64,000 nt of DNA from Mimachlamys varia (GCA_947623455.1 OX392540.1:6713432-6777431); one strand, 5' to 3'. Positions 15,101-30,100 are shown, numbered from the stretch's first letter. Notes: generated by a model not told the origin, from the sequence alone. Numbers and translations are program-made.

Positions 15101-18100
15101 AATTCATGTTACTCTGATATGAGGTCCTACAGTTTAGGATAAAAAAATTCACAATTTTGTGCTTTGTTGCCAAGGGAATTAGCTTCCTTTCAAATTTTAT
15201 TCAAATCGGTTCAGGAGTTTTGAGAAGAAGTTGAAAGATGAATTTTTTTATGGACGGACGACAGACAAAAGACAATTACAATAGGTTAAAGTGGGACTTC
15301 ATTTCTAAAAACTGAACATAATATCTTGACTGTTACTATGGCCACAGAGGATACAGAGAAAACCCCTAGGCCTGCAACAGGCACAGATTCAATTGGCCCC
15401 TTTTGTTATGTAGTCGGACACAGATGATCTGTTTAATACTACCATCACCATCCACAACAACTTACCACAACGGGAACTTTTACTGGACAGGAAGTCAGCG
15501 TCGCCATAGATACAAACAGTAAAACACACCAGACCAGACGGCTGGAGAGGAAGTTGAGCATCTAGGTTTTCCTGACTCCACTGGAACACTTTAGACTGCA
15601 GCTCTGTCAATACAAATACAATGTGTCTTTATCATTATCAGCTCTATCAACACAAATACATGATGTCTTTATCATTATCTAATTGACTCCACTGGAACAC
15701 TTTAGACTGCAGCTCTGTCAATACAAATACAATATGTCTTTATCATTATCTAATTAAGGATTGGTTGTCATATTTTTGACATTTATTGGTGTGTAACATA
15801 CAATGGCTCAAGGATTGGTTGTAATATTTTTGTCATTCATTGGTGTGTAACATACAATGACTCAAGGATTGGTTGTCAAATTTTTGACATTCATTGGTGT
15901 GTAACGTACAATGGCTCAAGGATTGGTTGTCATATTTTTGTCATTCATTGGTGTGTAACATACAATGGCTCAAGGATTGGTTGTCATATTTTTGTCATTC
16001 ATTGGTGTGTAACATACAATGGCTCAAGGATTGGTTGTCATATTTTTGTCATTCATTGGTGTGTAACATACGATGGCACACCTCCATAGTGCATCCTAGT
16101 CCACCATGTTGAATGTGTAGGTATGCCAATGTATGTTACACACCAATGAATGTCATGAATATGACATCCATTTCTTATATTTACATTTTTTGTTAACCAG
16201 CATACATTTGATGCAGACTTATACATATGAAGGAGGACTGGAGAACCTACCTTTTTGGTCAGGATGACAATCAAGGCTAATTGTGATCTTCTCCACGGGC
16301 TGGTTACTTGTATTGCGAATAGTGATCATGCACTCTTTACTGAAACACATCATACATTTGTAATACTGCAAGATGTATTTTTTTTTTTTATATTTTTTTA
16401 CTTTAAACAAATATTTTATACAACTTTCACGAATAGCTAAAAAAACATTCAAAGCTTATGTTGACAATATGAAATCAAATTAATGGTAAATAAACTTCTT
16501 TTATATATTGATATCTGTATTATATGTGAATTCCACTTCCTTTTATATATTGAAATTCAACAAAACAAATTGTGATAAACTGACCTTTGACCTGCGTAGA
16601 TTGAGGTTGTTCCACTGGTTACGACGTTAGCACCGTCTCCTACACTTGTGAAGGTCGCGACCTTCGGGAGTGAAGCAGTGAGTGTAATCTGAGGGAGGGC
16701 TGGAATCACAGTTACCGTCGTCCGCAGCTCACGAAGTTCAGGAAGGTCGCGCAAGCGACACTGACTCCGCATCCCGAGTAAGTGGGTCGTGTAACCAAGG
16801 ATACATAGATCCCCGGAGGATCGGGGGCGACTGAGTATTTTGACTAGACTTGGACCCGATTCAGCAGGTATCGTTGGATTTGTAGGGTACGCCTCAATTT
16901 CAACACCATCCGTCATCAAAGACTGGAATAATGCAAAGCAAGAAAGTACGTTATGTTCTACATTTATTAATAATTTGTTAATTTCACATTTTTCATATAG
17001 CAGTGTTCTCTTTGATACCAAGAACTTAACATATTCAATATAAAAAAACAAAGTGAGCATGCAGGGGCTCACAAAGATATTGCACCCCCTATAAATGGTA
17101 AATATTGACCCTATAACCTTGACTGATGACCTCCAAAATTTTATAACCTGCATATTTTGATTGTGTGATGCTATTGTGTGAATATGAACCAAATCTGTCC
17201 AGAGATTCAAGAGATATCTTATATGCAAGCTTTTTATTCCAAAATTGGTCAACGGTGACCTTTAACCTTGACCAGGAATATCTAATCATGTGTAGAACTT
17301 CATTGTGTGATACAATGTACTAACGGTGACCTTTAACCTTGACCAATGACCACGAATATCTAATCATGTGTAGAACTTCATCGTGGGATACAATGCACTA
17401 TAGTGTGAATATCAACCCAATCTGAAAACATTGTAGTACACAAGATCGGGATGGACGGATAGACAAAATAATGACTAAATACCCCCTCCCCCCCCCCTAC
17501 CTAAGTGGGTGATAATGACATGATAGCTAGGTACCTACCATCTGTTGTATACTAAGCTCGTCGGGCAGTGGGTTCCACACCTGTAGCTGAACTTCACACA
17601 CATCCCGCTCCACCCAGCAGAAGTCTGAAACATTGAAGCATATTGCTCAATCAATATAAACACACAGTATTTGGTCAGGTATCCCGCTCCACCCAGCAGA
17701 AGTCTGAAACATTGAAGCATATTGCTATATAAACACACAGGATTTGGTCAGGTATTTAGACATCAGATTTTAACATACAAGTTTCCCTTCTCGCTTCTTC
17801 AATCTCTGTTTGGTCTATCATCTAGACAAAACCAAGATACAACTGTTTGGATTGAGGTAAACAACAGCAGCTTCTGCTGATAAATAGTCAGCTTGTGTTA
17901 CTGTAAATGTAATCATTTAAACAGGAAATGTTTTTAGCGATTTTTGCACTCTGAGCATTTGGCTTAATCTTTAGGTTTTTCATTGTAAAACCCATTTTCA
18001 TGAGAAAACTACTTACCACATCCAATTATTATGCAAATGAGTTCTGCAACTACCAGTTCTTTAACTAACAAATTGAAAGTGAAAATGCCCAGCGCGAATA

Positions 18101-21100
18101 TGAAACTAACATGTGTCCATACCGGACGTATAATAATAATAATAATAATATACAACATTTGATATAGCGCCCTATCTAGCTAACATAAGCCACTCTAAAG
18201 CGCTTTACAGTACATAGATATACAATTCTTATACAATCAATACAATTAACATATACAGTTCTATCATATACAATTCTGAGGAGTTCACAGGAGCTGCCTT
18301 ATCGGGCGCTAACTACTTGTCCTATACCACCTGGCTAATATCTCCATATGTGTGTGTATGCATGCGTGTGTGCTGGAGATGAATTGTGTTCTATTTGTAG
18401 TGGGACCGTGTTTCCAATGGCATCTTTTTTTATAGTGCCACCACACTTGAATGCTACATCACAGATACTGCAACATCCACCCCAGACCATTTTAAACTCC
18501 ACCTGGGTTGTTGGAGTTGTGTGGGCAGGAGAAAAACACTTTCTCTGAATGTTCCATGCGTATGACGATTACGGGGATCGAACCCCGGCCGCCTGCATGG
18601 AAGGCCGGAGTGTTACCCACTCGACCAATCCGCCCATAGTATAGAATGCGCGCGCACCTCGAGATTCCTCTATTCAAAAACGAACGAAGCAACCAGAAGC
18701 AAAAGGCCTAAATGAGCAGAAGGAGCCAGGGAGGAGGGTGGGCTAACAGTGGACGTGGTAATTAGTTTTCTCATAAAAATGGGTTTTACAATAAAAAACC
18801 TCAATTTTATATCCAAAACAATACTTACCACTTCCAATTATAATGCGAATTTGTCTTACCTAGTTGATCCTCTGATCTCGAGCACATTATATCCCCTGTC
18901 CACACACCTGAGCGAGCCTGCCCTTTGAGGAAGGCCCCCCAACCTGTCTTGGACACATCGGTATACAGGGTCATGGTTTGCGAAGGGCAAAATCCTTCAC
19001 CGATTGATTGAGAGGGATTGAGATCTCCCAATCTCGTGATGAAGGACCCCAGTGGCTGTGGAGAAACATCTGCAGAGGTCTGATGTGCAGTCTGCCTAAA
19101 GGAACTACGTCTGCTAACGAGTTCAGAAACCCCAACAGACTGAGGTACCAGAGGACCTGAACCACAGAACTCTGTGCAAACTGAAGCACCAGACTCCTGG
19201 CCTTGATGAACTTCCCCTGAGTTGGAAAGACGAGGCCCCTGGCTGCATTGAACTTTCAGCCTAGGAATACAGCATTGAACCTGTAGCCTAGGAACACAAA
19301 GTCCCGAGACGGAGACAGTTCTGAATTTCTCTTGGGAGGTGATGAACCCGACCTTGAGGAAAAGACTCGGAACTATTTGAGTAACCTGCACCAGGAACTC
19401 CTTCATAGAATAAAGCATGAGGGAGTCGTTGAAGTATATATGGATATTGATACTCCGCTGGTGCAGGAAACACACCACAACCTGAAGTAGTTTGGTAAAA
19501 ATCCTAGGGGCAACGGTAAAGCCAAAAGGCATAGGCCTGGAAAATGTTGCCCTCGTATGAGAAGCGAAGGTACTTCCTGTCTGACTTTCTGAAAGGAATG
19601 TGAGGTAGGCATCCTTCAAGTCTATTGAAGTAACCCACATTCCTTCCCTGACTGAGGCAATAATTCCTCTCGGGGTTTCCATCTGAAAGTGAGAAGAATC
19701 CATGAACCGATTGAAGGCACTCAGGTCTATAATCGGTCGCCAAGCTCCCGACTTCTTCTTCACCAGAAAAATTCTGAATAGAAGCCGGGAGTGCAACAGT
19801 ACCGTGGAATCTCCTTGACTGCCCTCTTCTTTACCATGGTAGCAGACAATCGTCCTCCTACTGGGAGGTTTGGCTTAGGAAGGTAAAGACCTTCCCAAAG
19901 CTCCAAGGGGTTGTCTATGTCCCTTATAAGACCAATTGAGCGAGACCCTTGATCTACCCGGCCGGCCTGACATGACGGAGTTGTGGAAGAAGGGAAGAAG
20001 TCAGGAACGCTGCTTCTTACCCCCAGAGGGTTTGGTGCCCTGCTTGCCTTTACCTTTGGCTTTGGTCTTAAAGGGAGACTCAGTCATGGCTGCAGACTGA
20101 GTATGAGTCTGGCGTGGCCTCGACTTAGCCTTCTTCATGGCCTGGCCTGAACCTGGAAAGTGTCCAGCTTTACCAGCAGCTGACACTTTTGAAACTTAAC
20201 TTCTCCAGTTTGTGGTGTTCCTTAGCAGGAAACACCACTTGGTCGGTCGCTGCTCCTGGCCATTGCCGAAGCTCATGAGATTCCAGCTTAGCAGGTTGAC
20301 TTCCAAGCTTAGCTAGTGAACGGCATAATCTGATGTTCTGACCTGAAACAAACCTCCAAAACTCAACTGCAGGCCAGAGGAAGACTCTACCATCCTAGCA
20401 TGGTCGTCAGCCAAAGCTGAAGAAATAACAGAACCCTCAGGCAAAGACTTGTCGGAACGAGCCGAAACCTTAGGCGCCACTAGCTGACTCAGCAGAGTAG
20501 TAGCCTCAGGAATGGCAGACGCAGCAGGAGGAGGGCAAACCTCCTCCCCGAGGATTCTGGCAACGTCAGCTTGAAGCGCCCGCATACCAGATAGAGCATG
20601 GTGAGCCTCAGCCTCACTCTCAACCTCTATCTCATTCCCCCGAGCTGATGCCTCCTCATCATCATTGGAATCCAAAGATTCCAAGTCACGATGAGGGGAG
20701 GGAGGTTCTGACCGAGCCTCAGTCAGAATACTCCCAGGTGACAGACTGAGGACGTCATCGTCCTTGTCCCCTATCTCCACTCCCATATCTCCCCTGGAAG
20801 TAGGCACATCGGTGTCCACTGCCATGGGAGAAATAATTGGGTGGAGACTCTCTGAGAAGGTCCTTTTACAAGCTCTCTTAGGCTCTGATAGGCAAAGATG
20901 AGACTCCAAAGGTCTTCTAGATGAAGGGATATTGGTCTTGAAGCAAGATGTCCTAAAAGACCTAATAGGCCTTTTAAAAACAATACTCTCCCTAACCCCA
21001 GAGGTGGACGGGGGCTGAGCATTCAGCGTACCTCCCACCTGCGGAGATGGAGACTGGGCCCCAACCCTGGTGAAAGCGCGAAAGATAGCCAGGGTTGTAC

Positions 21101-24100
21101 CCAAAACCCTGAGGAAATGGGGCCATGGGGCCAGAAGGAAAGGAATGACCCCAATACTGGCCAAACTGACCAGTGATAACATGGGGTGGAAAAGCCTGAC
21201 CATCAGGAAAGGATGGACCGGATATCTTACCGGGAAGGAGAAGGGGCAAGAGAGACACGACAGGTGCTACTAGCTGAGGGCCAGATAATTCAAAGAATTA
21301 TCAGGTCCCAAAGGATCCTCAAACATGTCTTTTACCCCACTAACAGATGCCCCAGGACTGACCAAAACGTCAGAAATAAGAGGAAAACCCAACCCCTCCA
21401 TGGATGAACCAATATCAATGGATGGGGGGGGGGGGTCAACCCCCGTGACAACAGGGTAAGACACCCCTGTACCCTCTAAACTAGAGCCAGCCTTAGGCTG
21501 GTTAGGTTTAGAAGAAGGCAGGGCCTCTGCCAACGAGGAACCTGCAGAAGGACTATCCATGGGGTCGCCGGAAGAGGACTTAGATTTATCCTTCCTCTTA
21601 CCCCATTTTTCAATCTTAGATGAATCCTTCATGATTCAAAAATAACAATACTAATGAATATTTTCCCTTTATTTTGTAAATAAAACAAACTTAATTCACA
21701 AAAAACACCGAAAACGAAAGTAGACATGCACACTAACGGAAAACGACTTTCGTTTTGTGAGTTAAAGAACTGGTAGTTGTAGAACTCATTTGCATAATAA
21801 TTGGACGTGGTAAGTATTATTTTTGATATATGATTTTGCTATTGCAGTTTCTGTATAGTGCTCTCTACAGCAAGTCTTGTAAATGTGTACATTCATCATT
21901 GCCCGTATATGTTTGAAATCTGTTACACGCTCAAATTTGAGTGTGCCAAAATTAGTCCACATACAGTATCTCACTTTGCATCCACAATGAAATGCAAAAT
22001 TGGTGACAAGTCTTATTCTCAGTAATAAGGCGATGAACTTTGACCTTAACCTGGTCTGACCACCTACCGACATGTGTTTGACTCTGGACGTCCTGCTGAC
22101 CGAGAGACAGGGGAGTAAATATAAATGGTCCCGTGTCCGGTTTCTCCACCTTGGACGCCATCTTTACTGGCTGTAGATGAGGTGGAAGAGAAATTAATTT
22201 GAAAGACCTACAATGAGCAAAAATTGAGAACAATATTAGATCAAAAGGTCACAACAATATCATATTATAACAAAATAACAAAACTGAAACTGTAAGCCAA
22301 TAGCTAACTTAACCCCCCCCCCCCACCCACCTTTGCAACTAATGCAATGTTGATGAGGAACACATTTTAATCTGCAGACACATCTACACATCATTCCGTA
22401 GTTTCATTAGAATTGGTTCATAGGTTTAGGAGCATTTTTTCAAGCAAAATTTTCCAAAGAAAACTCGTTTATAGTGACCTGGTTACAATGGGAACTAGAA
22501 GTCTGCATAATTAATCTGCATGCATATCTATACACATGGTCCCTAACATTCATTTGTAACTTCATTGAATTTGGTTTACTAGTTAGGAGGAATTTTCTTG
22601 TCAAAGGTTTCCAACAAAATTTTTATCATATGGTGTGGTTACCATGGGAACCTAAATTTCTGTTAGGACAAAAAATATGCATGCATATCTACATATAGTC
22701 CCTTACTTTCCTGTGTAGTTCCATTGAAATCCTTCAATAAGTTTACAAGGAGTTGTGCTGACAAATTAGTGTTAAACAAGAATTCAGGTATTTTGACATG
22801 GTTACCATGGCAACCAAAATTCCTGCAGAAAAGTACTGTACATGCACATTTACTAATGGTCCCTAACATTTCTGTGTAGTTTCACTTGAATCAGCTGACA
22901 GGTTAATGATTATTGCCACCAAGATTTGTTGAAATTCCCTCAGTAGTTTAGGAGGAGTAGCCGGTACATTGTTGTGTCTACAGAAGGACTGACGGACATA
23001 AGGATAACCTAATTCAAGTATACCCCCCTAAATTCGTATAATTATGTAAACTCAATCAAAAGCTGTTTCCACAGACAGAGAACTCCTGTTCATATTTGGA
23101 GTTCAAAAGAATATTGAGTTATCATGTGGAAAAACATACAGCGACAAAATGATAAAATAACAATTTTCTTTCCTATCTTCAGAACAGATACCTTAAATGA
23201 AATATTTACTAAATTATATATTTGTATCTCATCTTTGTAACATCATTTCTGATTGGATAATAATGGTCATATGATATCAAAATGAAATATTCAGACTTAC
23301 GTAACTTGTGGTATGTTGTTGAGGGGTATGGGGGGCAGTATGACCCCACTTTCGAGGGCCAGGGGGGCAGTTGTACCCTCCGACTTGGCTGTGAGGGTCT
23401 GGAGGGTGCTTATAAGGTCTCGTTTATCCTGAGTCGTCAGTATACCAAACAGAGTGTGGAGTAACAGTCCTAGGTGCCTGACAAAAGTGTTTATGGTCAA
23501 TAGTATAATTATGACATTGTTTCCACGATTGATCACAATTCTTGTTATATTATACAAAAGTGTTTATGGTCAATAGTATATGACATAAATTGAACACACA
23601 CCTCGATAATTACCCTTAAATTGAACATATATCTCGATAATTACCCTTAAATTGAACATATATCTCGATAATTACCCTTAAATTGAACATATACTTCAGT
23701 AATTACCCTTAAATTGAACACAATATTGTCTTCTTTTTAACTTGTTGATTTTTCTCCTACCTAGTGGAATTACAATGTAAAGGTAAATATCAATATTTAC
23801 AATCATGGTCAGACAAATTTCAGTACAATCTCACTTACCTGATGGCTACAGGAATGTTACCAGTACGACGGGCAGAGAAGATGAGTTCGTTTAACACTCG
23901 CGACTGTAGAACAGGCCAGCCGTACACACAATCTGTCAACAGAAACACACCCATAACAAGTCTACAAACAATATAATGTTTAATATTATTTAACACCCGC
24001 GACTGTAAAACAGAAACATTCTCACTATGAAGTCTGTCAACAGAAACATTTTCACTATAAACCCCTTTTGACCCCTCCCTCAGGCCCCTAAGGGTTTAGG

Positions 24101-27100
24101 ACCATATTTTGGTGCATCTTTGGCTAGGGAAGGTTCCTGCCAAATTTCATTCAAATTGGTTCAGGTTTTTTTTTTGAGAAGTCAAAAATGTAAACTGTTT
24201 ATGGACGGACAACGCACACCGACGGACAAAAGGCGCTATATTAGAATAGGTCACTTGAGACTTTGTTTCAGGTGACCTAATAAGATGTCAATAATACCAA
24301 TATAGTCAAATTTATCCCCTTTTAGCCCCATCATCAGCCCCTGGGGGCTCAGTCAAACCAGGAGTCCATACTACATAGGGATGCTACCAGTAATACATGT
24401 ATATATTTGGTATCAATAGCTTGGTTTCAGAGAAGAAGTCGCTTAAACCAATAAAGCTAAGTACTCCTTTTTGGCCCCGCCCCTCAGCCCCCTGGGGGGT
24501 CAGTCCCACCTTTAGTACAAGTTTGAATCCTGAGCACCTAAGGATGCTTCCTGCCAAATAAGGTTGATTTCCAATAAGTGGTTATGGAAAAAAAGTCGCT
24601 TCAATCAATAGAGCTAAATAATTATTTTTGGTCCCATCCCTCAGCCCCCTTGGGGTCAGTCCCACCATTAGTTCAATTTTGTATCCTTAGCACCTTGGGA
24701 TGCTTCCTGCCAAATAAGGTTGATTTCTGTAAAAGCCAATATTTTCGTGCGCAGATTTTTTTGCTTAGTCAGCCTCTAAACTGTTCACGATGTTGACATT
24801 TTCGTGGTGCTCTCATGCAGTTTTGCACTGTTTACCTATAAAACTTTTACACACTGTAGAGTTAAAATGGTGCTTAATATATTAGCCTGTGGATAGATTC
24901 CTGGATATTTATTGCCAGTGAAATAAGCAAAAATTTCTGCACTGCACTGCGTAAATTACAATGATATAGATGTGTGTCAAGTTTTTTTTCAGTGAAAGTT
25001 CGAGAAATCTGAAGGACGCCGCCATGTTGGAAAGTCAGGATTGTTTCCCTTTGTTCACAAATTCCAGACGACGTAAGCAGATTCATTTCAATAAATTAAT
25101 ATTAAAAGAGGTTTAAACTATATTATGTATTTGTGTTGTCATTTATGAATTACACAAGAATTGACAATAATTTATTATGATTGACGTCGCGATGTATAAA
25201 GTAGCAGTCTTACGACAAGAACGGCTAGTACTCCTGATTATAACGACATTATTTTCATCAATTTCTGACATTAGTGGTTCATATATTACCGATATTTGTG
25301 GGTGTTTTATCATGTAAACATGCACATGGCATACCCACATTTTTTCTCCCTAAAGGTAGTACAGTGGACTCCACTTAATATCACTCCTGTTAATATCACA
25401 TTCCTCTTTATATCAGGTTTTTCCCAAGCACCATTTTTCTCTCTATATAATCTATGTAATTTTATTTGGTTAATATCATGTATTTTGAGGTGAATTCCTC
25501 TTAATATCATGTTTTTCCTAACCAATCACATAAACTATCCAGAAAATGATGTAATTTCCATTGATTTCAGATACAACTTGTACAAAATGTTGCATAGAAA
25601 ATAAAAATATACCCAAAATTGATTTTTAATTGAAATAATGTTATCTATATACTGAAACATCTTCATATGTACATTGAATAGCTTACTTTTAGTTATGAAG
25701 ATTGGAAATGCACTAGATTTAGTGGAAAAACATGTTTCTCTTAATGTCACATTCCTGTTAATATCATGTTTTGTCTGACAAATGCAACATGATATAAAGA
25801 GGAGTGCACTGTACTGACCTGTAGGCCTGTCTTTAGGGTCGAGACAGATGTTATAGCCGTCCAGGCACTGCATCACCAGGCTGTGGCACAGCTTCCAGTT
25901 AGGCTGGGGGTTCTGTGGGGACACACACTGCATCGCAGCAATCCGCTTAAAAAACGCGGCCTTCCGCCGGAACCCAATCTGGGCATACAGCTGGGACAAG
26001 GTGCAGTACCGGTTTATCTGTAACAGTAAATGATATTTGAAATAACAAGTTTCCTGTCAACGTAACTCATTCACCCCTGATGACACATTTAGACTCTTCC
26101 AATTCAAAGGTTGGAATAGTTCATTATGAAATTTCAGGGGTAAATGAGTTAAAGGCCCAATATATGTAACTTTCTGCAAAACTTTAAGCGAAAATCAAGC
26201 CTAATAACTTTGTGTACTTATAAATTTAGTTAAGATTAGCTGATATCAGCAATATTCAAGATGAATTCTGACACGGTTACCGGTACAGCAGCAGTTGAAA
26301 CTCAGTATTTGTAAACACACGTCCGTTCTGAGCTGTCTTCTAACTTTGGTTTGTTGTTGAAGTGGGCAACACCTGAATATTTTTCAATTCTTTGGGATTT
26401 TTTGTTTCTTGTAAGTTACCGCTCAGGTTTATTTTGTTTCAGACTTATTTTGCATGGTTATCAACTGGATTTTTTTCATAATTTTTCAGAATCCCGAAAA
26501 ATTTCCTGAAGTTACGTATATTGGGCCTTTAGCAGCTGCCGGAGGAAACAAAAGGTGAAGAAGAACATTGTAGAAACGTAGGCGGAAAGACGAGATTTTG
26601 GCGGTAAATCTGTATTTTGGAAAATATTGGAGTGAATGATTCATTATATATAAGGACAGTGAAACAAGTTTATAAGGAATCTCTGGGACCAATGATATCA
26701 GTTCATTACAAGCACAGTTCAGTATGCGTGTATGGTATAATACGGGTGACAGCACGACTGGCAGGGAACAAAGAATATGATGTAATTTTTACCATGAATT
26801 CCTTCTTCATCATCAACTGTAATGTTCATTCATTGAGAATAGAAATTAATATTAACAATGAAAAATTCAGATAATCTTGAAAAAGAAATAACAGGTTTGT
26901 TCAGAACTAAATATGTATCTGATAAATTTTGTTGAAATATGTTTTTGACATTTTATTACAACCAACAAAGATCTAACCTTATCTTCGTCTGATGTTTGTA
27001 GGTTTATGTACACAACATTTTGTAGGAAGTCAGAGGCCTGGAGATATTTCTGAAACAAAGCAGAACTCTAATTAAAATTGTTATACATGTATATATACAC

Positions 27101-30100
27101 TTGGCAGAAAACTGAAAACCTAGAAATATTTCTGACACAACGTACCCTAGCTATTTCTTAGCATTGTAATATCTAAGTCAGATAAAGCTTTAGGCCGCCA
27201 TAACAGTTAAGTTAATATGACCATGGTGTCCAAATAATTTTAAAGTCATACAACCAGAGCTTGCTGTGGTTTCCTATTGATGGACCTATCCTGAAGCCAT
27301 TCTGAAGTGCCACTAAACTTATCTTGTAGCCACTCTGAAGTGCCACTTAACATCTCCTGTAGCCACTCTGAAGTGCCACTAAACTTATCCTGTAGCCACT
27401 CTGAAGTGCCACTAAACTTATCCTGTAGCCACTCTGAAGTGCCACTAAACTTATCTTGTAGCCACTCTGAAGTGCCACTAAACTTATACTGAAGCCACTC
27501 TGAAGTGCCACTAAACTTCTCCTGTAGCCACTCTGAAGTGCCACTAAAATTCTCCTGTAGCCACTCTGAAGTGCCACTAAACTTATCTTGTAGCCACTCT
27601 GAAGTGCCACTAAACTTCTCCTGTAGCCACTCTGAAGTGCCACTAAACTTCTCCTGTAGCCACTCTGAAGTGCCACTAAACTTCTCCTGAAGCCACTCTG
27701 AAGTGCCACTAAACTTCTCCTGTAGCCACTCTGATGTGCCACCTTTAATTCTTCGACTGTCCAGTGTTTTCCAGGCAGGCAGAATATCAGGCTTCTGATG
27801 TGTTTTACAGTTAAACCTTGTTCTCTCAAAGTCGATGGGACTATAAGGAAACTTGGAGTTATCCGAGTCTTCGAGTTACGTGAGTTTGAATGCTAGTGTA
27901 AAGCTTGGCCGGAACCAACAAAATACTTCAAATTAAATTGGGTGTTTGATTTATATGAGTTGGAGATAACAACTGAAGGTTCTATTGTAGTGTCCTGTTA
28001 ACATCAGCTGATTTTCTCCTTGATATCCAGCTTATACACCCCTAAATTATGTCACAACCAAACCTAAGGATCAGTGTGTGCCTCCTACGGGATCAATATA
28101 CATCAATTTTCAAAAGAATCAGCAAATGGTCAGGTTTGTTTTATCCTAAACCAATCAAATTGCTTGTGGAATGTTTTTAGTTTTTCACATTTCAGGGGTG
28201 CAGTGAGTGTAGGCCCTAAAATACCACGGATAATCCTTAAATGACTTACATACCGTAAATATTCTATTTCTGTTATCATTATATTAATTTGCATCTCTTT
28301 AAAATGAGCACCATTCCCCTTTTAAGCACCTATCCAATGTATAGAAATGTTTCCCTGACCAACCCATATCCTTTATCCTGGCCAAGGAAAGTTAAGAGCA
28401 GAAGTTATATTCCAGAGTATGTACCCTTCCTCTCACATCAGTCGAGTAGACAGTGAGGCCATCAATACAAACAGCAAAAACTCCCGCCACAGCTAGTGTG
28501 TTTGGGAATTTTATCTGAAATGTGGTAAAAATGTGAATTTCACTTTAAATTAATATGACGTACTTTTCCTTTTAGTCTGTTTTTTAAATGATGATTTCAT
28601 TAAATGGTTTTCACATGAATTTCATGTAAACTCATAATTGATCTTGACATGAATATTTTTCGTTCAAATTTCAAATGAAAGAATTCATGTGAAATGATTG
28701 ATGTGAATTTCCGTAACACTCACATGAAGAAACATTGGCTGAGTATATGTTATTTACCATTGCAATGGACGAAAGTGTTGGTAGTGTCAGTATTTCTACA
28801 ATGGACTGACAGGCCAGTGCCCCATTCACTAAGGGAGTAACATACTTGTATACCATGTACACTACAATACATTGTTTCTTCACATACACATACACAACAT
28901 TCTCATGTGGAATTAATGGAATCTCTAACAGTCTAACTTCAGAATCTTTCCTCGAGGGTTGTGACTTCCCTAACTTCAGAATCTTTCCTCGAGGGTTGAG
29001 ACTTCCCTAACTTCTGAATCTTTCCTCGAGGGTTGAGACTTCCCTAACTTCAGAATCTTTCCTCGAGGGTTGAGACTTCCCCAACTTCAGAATCTTTCCT
29101 CGAGGGTTGAGACTTCCCTAACTTAAAAATCTTTTCTCGAGGGTTGAGACTTCCCTAACTTCAGAATCTTTCCTCAAGGGTTGAGACTTCCCTTACTTCA
29201 GAATCTTTCCTCAAGGGTTTTGACTTCCATAACTTCGGAATCTCTCCTCGAGGGTTGAAACTTCCCTAACTTCACCAGTAAGGGAGTGAATAATTCTTTA
29301 TGATGCATGACAACAGGTGAGCAAGGTTACTGTAAGAGAAATAGATTCATTCACCCAGCTCCCATCGTGAGTGAGATAATGGAATTTCAACCCTCAGGGA
29401 AAGATTCTTTAGTTTGTCAAACACTCAGAAAATTCAAGCATTTTTTTGTCAATTTAAAAATCTTCACACAATTCTATAAATCTTATAATGGTAGAAGTGT
29501 GGATAGGCCTATCCAGGGTAAGAGGGTGATACAAACATTCCAGGTCAGGCAAATTACATATCTATATATATCCCACACTGTACAGGAGACAAGCTCATGC
29601 AATCATATGAGTTATTGAATTTCTGAATCTGGAATAAGATACTGCCACGCCCCAGATCTTATAAAACAATTTAGACTTAAGTCAATATTTAGTAGTATTC
29701 ATGGATCATTCACCAAATAAAATATATTTGAATTATCATTTCATAAACAATTATTTTAAAATTCATGGGCCAATTATTTCATTTCCTTAAAGGCAACAAA
29801 GGAAAATAGCAAACTATTTTATTCCTCAGTCTCAATCTGTAGCAAATTAACAACAAACACTTTCTCATAAAGTTAAATGCATTTTTTAATTTTGATAACA
29901 AATTATTATGAATGTACATGATATATTTACAATACGCTGCAACTGAAAATAAATTATTAAACATATTTTTTTACATTAAATTATGAATATAGAAAGACAG
30001 TTGGTATCCAAAATATGTACATTATGTACAAAATATAAATTACAAAATATTATTTTTGGCACTTGCACTCATTAGGGAGTCATTCGTCTATATTAATCTA

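Larger units (their letters stand above)
17973..21840 (-). mobile_element. DIRS-type retrotransposon, internally deleted
   Basis: Coding strand is minus. Inverted terminal repeats lie at 17973-18069 and 21760-21840 and share a core of about 60 bp. An internal complementary region at 18751-18850 joins the complement of one terminus's unique tail to that of the other, the diagnostic DIRS layout. Between them are gag-like and reverse transcriptase/RNase H remnants. The tyrosine recombinase gene is missing: RNase H runs straight into the internal complementary region. About 600 bp of other repeats (18100-18700) lie between that region and the left terminus. It sits in TRAPPC9 intron 11. Confidence 0.83.

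Noticed and set aside
18555..18630. tRNA-Gly(TCC) gene on the minus strand
   Set aside because: A and B boxes are present but the 3' acceptor strand does not pair; it is a SINE head.
22051..22067. Alternative exon 11 donor at CAG|gttaag
   Set aside because: It gives the wrong phase for exon 12; GTCG|gtaggt gives the correct DFCWVERDV join.
27307..27829. Mirror ORFs in the 33-bp array
   Set aside because: Open on both strands only because the 11-codon unit lacks stops; no splice or family support.
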